Assembly: GCA_017553625.1 (NCBI GenBank) | Contig: JAFZKP010000007.1 | Coordinates: 1 to 64,000, forward strand | Length of the DNA: 64,000 nucleotides | Direction: 5' to 3' | From: Bacteroidales bacterium | GTDB lineage: Bacteria > Bacteroidota > Bacteroidia > Bacteroidales > F082 | Program-made: the position numbers and the translations under genes | Shown: positions 60,181 to 64,000 of the stretch, piece after piece | Layout: every line of letters begins with the position of its first letter | Numbering within the stretch: the first letter of the stretch is position 1 | The notes under the pieces: generated by a model | Seen by the model: the letters and a program-made list of their open reading frames with translations, nothing else | Told to the model about the DNA's origin: nothing | The model's database searches: none

Positions 60181-61395
60181 CGCCCAGTTCAATATCTTTC
60201 TGAAATCGTATTCCTCCGGGTTCTCAACGAATTTCTTCGCTCCTTCGTAGTCGGCTGGAGTGATGTACTGCATGCAGTGGTTGAACACTAATTTCGCCTT
60301 CTCGCCTTTCATGTTCACCAAACGCGGCTTCACCTTACCGTTCTCGTCCTCCACATCCTTCAGATACAGCGGACTGACCTGTCCCTTCGGGTCAGCTGTG
60401 ACCATCGCGCCTGTGATGCCCATGTCGAACAGCTTCTTCACGCCGTAACCGAGAATCGTGCAATATTGCAAGTCGAAGCCACACGGGTCGACGCAGCGGA
60501 TTTCGTAGCCGATTTCCACTGGACGGCTCTTGATGTTCAAGCCTAACATCTTCAATCTTTGCTGCAGTAACATATTGAATATGTGAGCCTTACTGACGTT
60601 GCCAAGCTCTGGATGTCCGTGCTCGTCATAGGTGAAGTTCACACCTGAGTTATGAATCTCTTCATCCGTCATGAAGTGGAACACTCCTTCCGAGACGCTC
60701 GCCACGCCGTAGTCGATGCCCAGCATCTTACGTTTAATCATGGAGCTGATGATGAGTCGCAAAATCTTGTCGAAGGTGACTTCTGTCTTGTAGAACATCT
60801 CCGGGATGATAATCATCGGGTAATGGCATGCATAGCCCATTCCGAATGCCAGGTGACCAGCCTCACGTCCCATCGCCGACACCACAAACCAGTTGCCGCT
60901 GGTGCGCGCGTCTTCATAAACCGTCTGCAAGATTCTCACGCCCGCCTCTTTTGCTGAATAATATCCGAAGGTAGGGCTGCCTTCAGGCAACGGAAGGTCG
61001 TTGTCGATGGTCTTAGGCACGTGGATGTTCTGAACGTGTACGTTGTTCTTCAACAAGAACTTGGAAATTCTGTTCGCTGTTGAAGCGGTGTCGTCGCCGC
61101 CTATTGTCACGAGCAGGTTGATGTCGTTTTTCACGAAGAAATCAACGTTAAACTCCTCGTCTTTCGGTTTGTAACGGCTCATCTGAAGCGCCGAGCCGCC
61201 CATCTTCATGATCTGGTCGGCATAGAGAAAGTCGATTTCAACCGTCCTCGGATTTGGTTTGAACAGGTTTTTATAACCCTCATGGAGACCGATGACACGG
61301 TAGCCGTCGGATAAAAACGTCTTTGCCACAGTGCTAACCACCGTGTTGATGCCTGGTGCCGGACCGCCGCCGGCGAGAATAACTATTGATTTCAT
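60175..61395 (-). CDS. Pyrophosphate-type 6-phosphofructokinase
   Basis: A 406-residue glycolytic phosphofructokinase. The phosphoryl-donor residues are those of PPi-dependent enzymes: GGDDT at 99-103 (Asp102 where ATP enzymes have Gly) and PKTIDND at 127-133 (Lys128 where ATP enzymes have Gly), with catalytic Asp131. The enzyme is therefore expected to phosphorylate fructose 6-phosphate reversibly with pyrophosphate. The N-terminal LAGGGPAPGIN and SAMGREAGHLAFGMG regions are typical. TAAATTTG at 61442-61435 is the likely promoter. Donor use is inferred from sequence. Confidence 0.93.
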   Translation of the reverse strand: MKSIVILAGGGPAPGINTVVSTVAKTFLSDGYRVIGLHEGYKNLFKPNPRTVEIDFLYADQIMKMGGSALQMSRYKPKDEEFNVDFFVKNDINLLVTIGGDDTASTANRISKFLLKNNVHVQNIHVPKTIDNDLPLPEGSPTFGYYSAKEAGVRILQTVYEDARTSGNWFVVSAMGREAGHLAFGMGYACHYPMIIIPEMFYKTEVTFDKILRLIISSMIKRKMLGIDYGVASVSEGVFHFMTDEEIHNSGVNFTYDEHGHPELGNVSKAHIFNMLLQQRLKMLGLNIKSRPVEIGYEIRCVDPCGFDLQYCTILGYGVKKLFDMGITGAMVTADPKGQVSPLYLKDVEDENGKVKPRLVNMKGEKAKLVFNHCMQYITPADYEGAKKFVENPEEYDFRKILNWAE

Positions 61396-61434
61396 ATTTG
61401 CAAATTTTTATTTGTATTGACTAAAACAACACTG

Positions 61435-61442
61435 CAAATTTA
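61435..61442 (-). promoter_or_regulatory. Promoter -7 element of the phosphofructokinase gene
   Basis: Minus-strand TAAATTTG followed by C, 39 bases before the ATG at 61395; divergent from the ruvA promoter at 61480. Confidence 0.5.
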
Positions 61443-61479
61443 TTAAAAAATTCCTTAATTCCCATATCATTTTTTTTAC

Positions 61480-61487
61480 TATTTTTG
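61480..61487 (+). promoter_or_regulatory. Promoter -7 element of ruvA
   Basis: TATTTTTG followed by C, 29 bases before the ATG at 61517. It would also serve sprA downstream. Confidence 0.55.
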
Positions 61488-61516
61488 CAAATTTAATAAT
61501 AACGCACATTTTTGAC

Positions 61517-62101
61517 ATGTATAGTTTCATTTCCGGAACCGTCGTTGAGAAAAATCCAACATACGTAGTCATTGACAATCAAGGCATTGGCTACATGATA
61601 AACATTACGCTGAACACTTTCACCGCCATTGGAGAGCAGGAGAAGGTGAAGCTTTTCGTGCATCTCGCCATCCGTGAGGACGCACATGTGCTTTATGGAT
61701 TCTACAGCGAGCAGGAACGTCAGCTCTTCCTACAGCTCATCACGGTGTCGGGAGTTGGATGCAACACGGCACGTCTCATCCTTTCGTCGATGACGGTGAG
61801 AGAGACCATCGACGCCATCGCCACCAACAACGTGAGGATGATTCAGGGCGTGAAAGGCATCGGCGCCAAGACAGCACAGCGCATTGTAGTTGACCTCCAC
61901 GACAAGGTAGGCAAAGCCGACTTCGGAGGCGACGAAAAATCACCTGCCGGATACAATACATTGAAAGATGAAGCGTTATCTGCATTAATGGTCTTAGGTT
62001 TCAACAAGACAAGCATTGAAAAGGTGTTGGACAAGCTCCTCAAACAGATGGAGAACCCTACAGTTGAAGATCTTATCAAGGAATCTTTGAGGCTTTTGTA
62101 A
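61517..62101 (+). CDS. ruvA: Holliday junction branch migration protein RuvA
   Basis: A 194-residue RuvA: N-terminal OB fold (MYSFISGTVVEKNPTYVVID onwards), tandem helix-hairpin-helix region (ITVSGVGCNTARLILS, IQGVKGIGAKTAQRIV) and C-terminal RuvB-binding domain (LKDEALSALMVLGFNKTSI). It binds four-way junctions as a tetramer and recruits RuvB. In Bacteroidota ruvA commonly sits directly upstream of sprA, as here. Confidence 0.97.
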   Translation: MYSFISGTVVEKNPTYVVIDNQGIGYMINITLNTFTAIGEQEKVKLFVHLAIREDAHVLYGFYSEQERQLFLQLITVSGVGCNTARLILSSMTVRETIDAIATNNVRMIQGVKGIGAKTAQRIVVDLHDKVGKADFGGDEKSPAGYNTLKDEALSALMVLGFNKTSIEKVLDKLLKQMENPTVEDLIKESLRLL

Positions 62102-62111
62102 ATGTAAAAAT

Positions 62112-64000
62112 ATGATTATCAGAAAGTTAATATATACTTTATCATTATTGCTGCTATGCCTTGGCTTCACCGCCAACGCGCAAAACGGCATTGAACTCAA
62201 GGAGCCGTCGAATATCACCCGAACCATCGAATACGACCCGGTGACAGGACAATATATCTTTGTGAGCAAAATCGGCGACTTCACCTACGAAGAGCCTCGC
62301 GCCCTGACCCAGGACCAATACTCCGATTACGTTAAGAACCAAGCCATTAAGAACTACTGGAAAGACCGTCGCGAGTCGGCGATGGGCAACGACAACGGCA
62401 ACTCACTGATACCTCCAATCTACGTCGGCGGCAAAGTCTTCGACAAGATTTTCGGCAGCAACACCATCGACATCAAGCTGCAAGGTTCCGCTGACGTGAC
62501 CTTCGGCGTGAAATACCAGCGCAGAAGAGACCCGTCGCTCACCGTGGCACAGCAGCGAACCACCAACTTCGACTTCAACGAGAACATTCAGCTCAGCGCC
62601 TCCGCCAAAATCGGCGAGAAGATACAGTTTAAGATGAGCTATAATACCAAGACACAGTTCTCTTTTGAAAATAAATTCACCCTGAAATACGAAGGCGACG
62701 AAGACGACATCCTGCAACTCATCGAGGCAGGTAACGTGAGCATGCCTCTGCAAAGCACCTTAATCACCGGCACCCAGTCGCTTTTCGGTTTCAAGACGAA
62801 ACTTAAATTCGGAAAGACCACCGTCACAGCCATCGCTTCATATCAGGAGAGCGAGACGCAGAACATAGCGGTGAACGGCGGCGCGCTGACACAGGAATTC
62901 GAGATGGAGTGTATAGACTACGAAGAGAACCGCCACTTCTTCCTCAGCCAGTATTTCCGCGACCAATACGAAGACGCTTTGGCAACACTGCCTACCGTCA
63001 CTTCAAGCATCAACATCACCAAAATCGAGGTGTGGGTGACAAACACCAACTCGAACTACGAGAACTGCCGTAACATCGTGGCATTCACCGACTTGGGCGA
63101 AGGCAAAGACGAATGGATATATAACCATACGCAAGTCAATCCGATTTCGGGTGCATCACATATCTTCCCCGACAACGGCTCCAACACCCTTCTCATGAAC
63201 ATGGACACGACACAGATCCGCAACCTCAACACGGTGACGTCATATCTCACTGGAAGAGGCTTCACATCTGGCCGTGACTTCGACAAGATTCAGAAAGCGA
63301 GAAAACTGAGTGCAAACGAATACACCGTCAACAGCAAACTCGGTTTCATCACCCTGAATATCACCCTCAACTCAAACCAAACTTTGGCGGTCGCCTACCA
63401 ATACACCATCATCGGACAGGAAGGCGTTTTCCAGGTTGGTGAGTTTTCTGACCAAGGCATCCGCGAGCCTAACCTTCTCGTAACCAAGATGTTGAAGAGC
63501 ACCACGGTGAACACAAAGATGCCTATGTGGAACCTTATGATGAAGAACGTCTACAACATCAGAGCGTATCAGGTGTCACCGTCGAACTTCACGATGAACA
63601 TCCTTTATCTCGGAAACAAAAACGGCGTCGCCACCGGCTATTTCGCCGACGCTCCAGACGACATCAAGGGCAACTCGCTGCTCAACCTCATGGGCATGGA
63701 CCGCTTGAACAGCCAGAACAACCCTATCGAAGGCGGTGATGGAATGTTCGACTTCATCAACGGAGCCAACATCAACGGCGGTACCATCAACGCGGCGACG
63801 GGACGAATCTACTTCACTGTTCTGGAGCCTTTCGGAAGCCATATCAGAAACAAGATTTTCAAAGACAACCCGACGCTTGCCGACAAATACGCCTTCGACT
63901 CCCTGTACACCTTGACGAAAGTCATGGCGCAGCAGTATACCGACAAGAACAAATACCGTCTCGAAGGACGTTACACCTCCTCGTCTGGAAGCGAAATCAA
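62112..64000 (+). CDS. sprA: Cell surface protein SprA (T9SS translocon), 5' part only
   Basis: The frame from the ATG at 62112 stays open to the window edge (629 codons). It starts with a signal peptide (MIIRKLIYTLSLLLLCLGFT, then ANAQ) and continues with features of SprA/Sov: a proline- and aromatic-rich N-terminal region, FDFNENIQLSASAKIGEKIQ, FSFENKFTLKYEGDEDDILQ, GTQSLFGFKTKLKFGKTTVT and RDQYEDALATLPTV. SprA is the very large outer-membrane channel of the type IX secretion system. Only about a quarter of the gene is in view. The C25 peptidase and GLUG protein in this window are likely cargo. It lies 10 bases after ruvA. Confidence 0.92.
   Translation, partial: MIIRKLIYTLSLLLLCLGFTANAQNGIELKEPSNITRTIEYDPVTGQYIFVSKIGDFTYEEPRALTQDQYSDYVKNQAIKNYWKDRRESAMGNDNGNSLIPPIYVGGKVFDKIFGSNTIDIKLQGSADVTFGVKYQRRRDPSLTVAQQRTTNFDFNENIQLSASAKIGEKIQFKMSYNTKTQFSFENKFTLKYEGDEDDILQLIEAGNVSMPLQSTLITGTQSLFGFKTKLKFGKTTVTAIASYQESETQNIAVNGGALTQEFEMECIDYEENRHFFLSQYFRDQYEDALATLPTVTSSINITKIEVWVTNTNSNYENCRNIVAFTDLGEGKDEWIYNHTQVNPISGASHIFPDNGSNTLLMNMDTTQIRNLNTVTSYLTGRGFTSGRDFDKIQKARKLSANEYTVNSKLGFITLNITLNSNQTLAVAYQYTIIGQEGVFQVGEFSDQGIREPNLLVTKMLKSTTVNTKMPMWNLMMKNVYNIRAYQVSPSNFTMNILYLGNKNGVATGYFADAPDDIKGNSLLNLMGMDRLNSQNNPIEGGDGMFDFINGANINGGTINAATGRIYFTVLEPFGSHIRNKIFKDNPTLADKYAFDSLYTLTKVMAQQYTDKNKYRLEGRYTSSSGSEI

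Overview
The window reads as a chromosomal segment of an uncultured Bacteroidota bacterium, most likely of the order Bacteroidales. The evidence is fourfold. Gene starts lack Shine-Dalgarno sequences and are preceded by the Bacteroidota -7 element TAnnTTTG, often followed by C. Two proteins carry type IX secretion (T9SS) C-terminal sorting tails, and the right edge holds the first 629 codons of the T9SS translocon gene sprA directly after ruvA. Typical Bacteroidota neighbourhoods are present (DUF4271-hemD-rnpA-yidD-ctp, pta-ackA, hpt-adk). No rRNA, tRNA, CRISPR array, phage or insertion sequence was found.

Layout. 1-3.9 kb: hisS, a DUF4143 AAA ATPase, an AT-rich gap with two small tandem arrays, and a secreted unknown protein. 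3.9-7.0 kb: a DNPH1-like nucleotide hydrolase, a zinc-ribbon membrane protein with a long structured leader or small RNA, and a hipBA pair. 7.0-13.1 kb: a TolC/HlyD/two-permease efflux operon without its own ATPase, divergent from an AraC regulator. 13.1-24.8 kb: pssA, a gingipain-like C25 peptidase, a GH3 lipoprotein, an envelope deacetylase/FemAB pair, upp, an SNF transporter and a ComEA-like protein. 24.8-31.0 kb: a lipoprotein with a JAMM-like motif, rhomboid, purE, hpt-adk, a short MalQ, a CPBP protease and GtrA. 31.1-35.5 kb: a minus-strand run from DUF4271 to cdd. 35.6-45.8 kb: pta-ackA and an alpha-2-macroglobulin/PBP1C pair. 45.8-53.6 kb: a lone PAS protein, an LptF/G permease, two glycosyltransferases, ettA and a GLUG-repeat T9SS protein. 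53.6-64 kb: deoC, an outer-membrane barrel, a nucleoside-recognition (gate) protein, lysC, an MntA/HepT pair, DUF2442 with a frameshifted DUF4160, a PPi-type phosphofructokinase, ruvA and sprA.

Functionally this is mostly housekeeping (nucleotide salvage, acetate fermentation, glycolysis, cell-envelope building) plus surface protein export by T9SS. Small toxin-antitoxin-like modules sit in the more AT-rich gaps.

The most unusual property is the density of short repeats. There are 28-bp palindromes bounded by GTA...TAC, hairpins joined by AATGTG, octamer arrays of the form CTGAYTAA, heptamer arrays, and two long inverted repeats. Many lie between genes, but several sit in frame inside coding regions (GH3, MalQ, ComEA-like). 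In MalQ, repeats mark the gene's left edge and both places where the protein appears shortened compared with its family.
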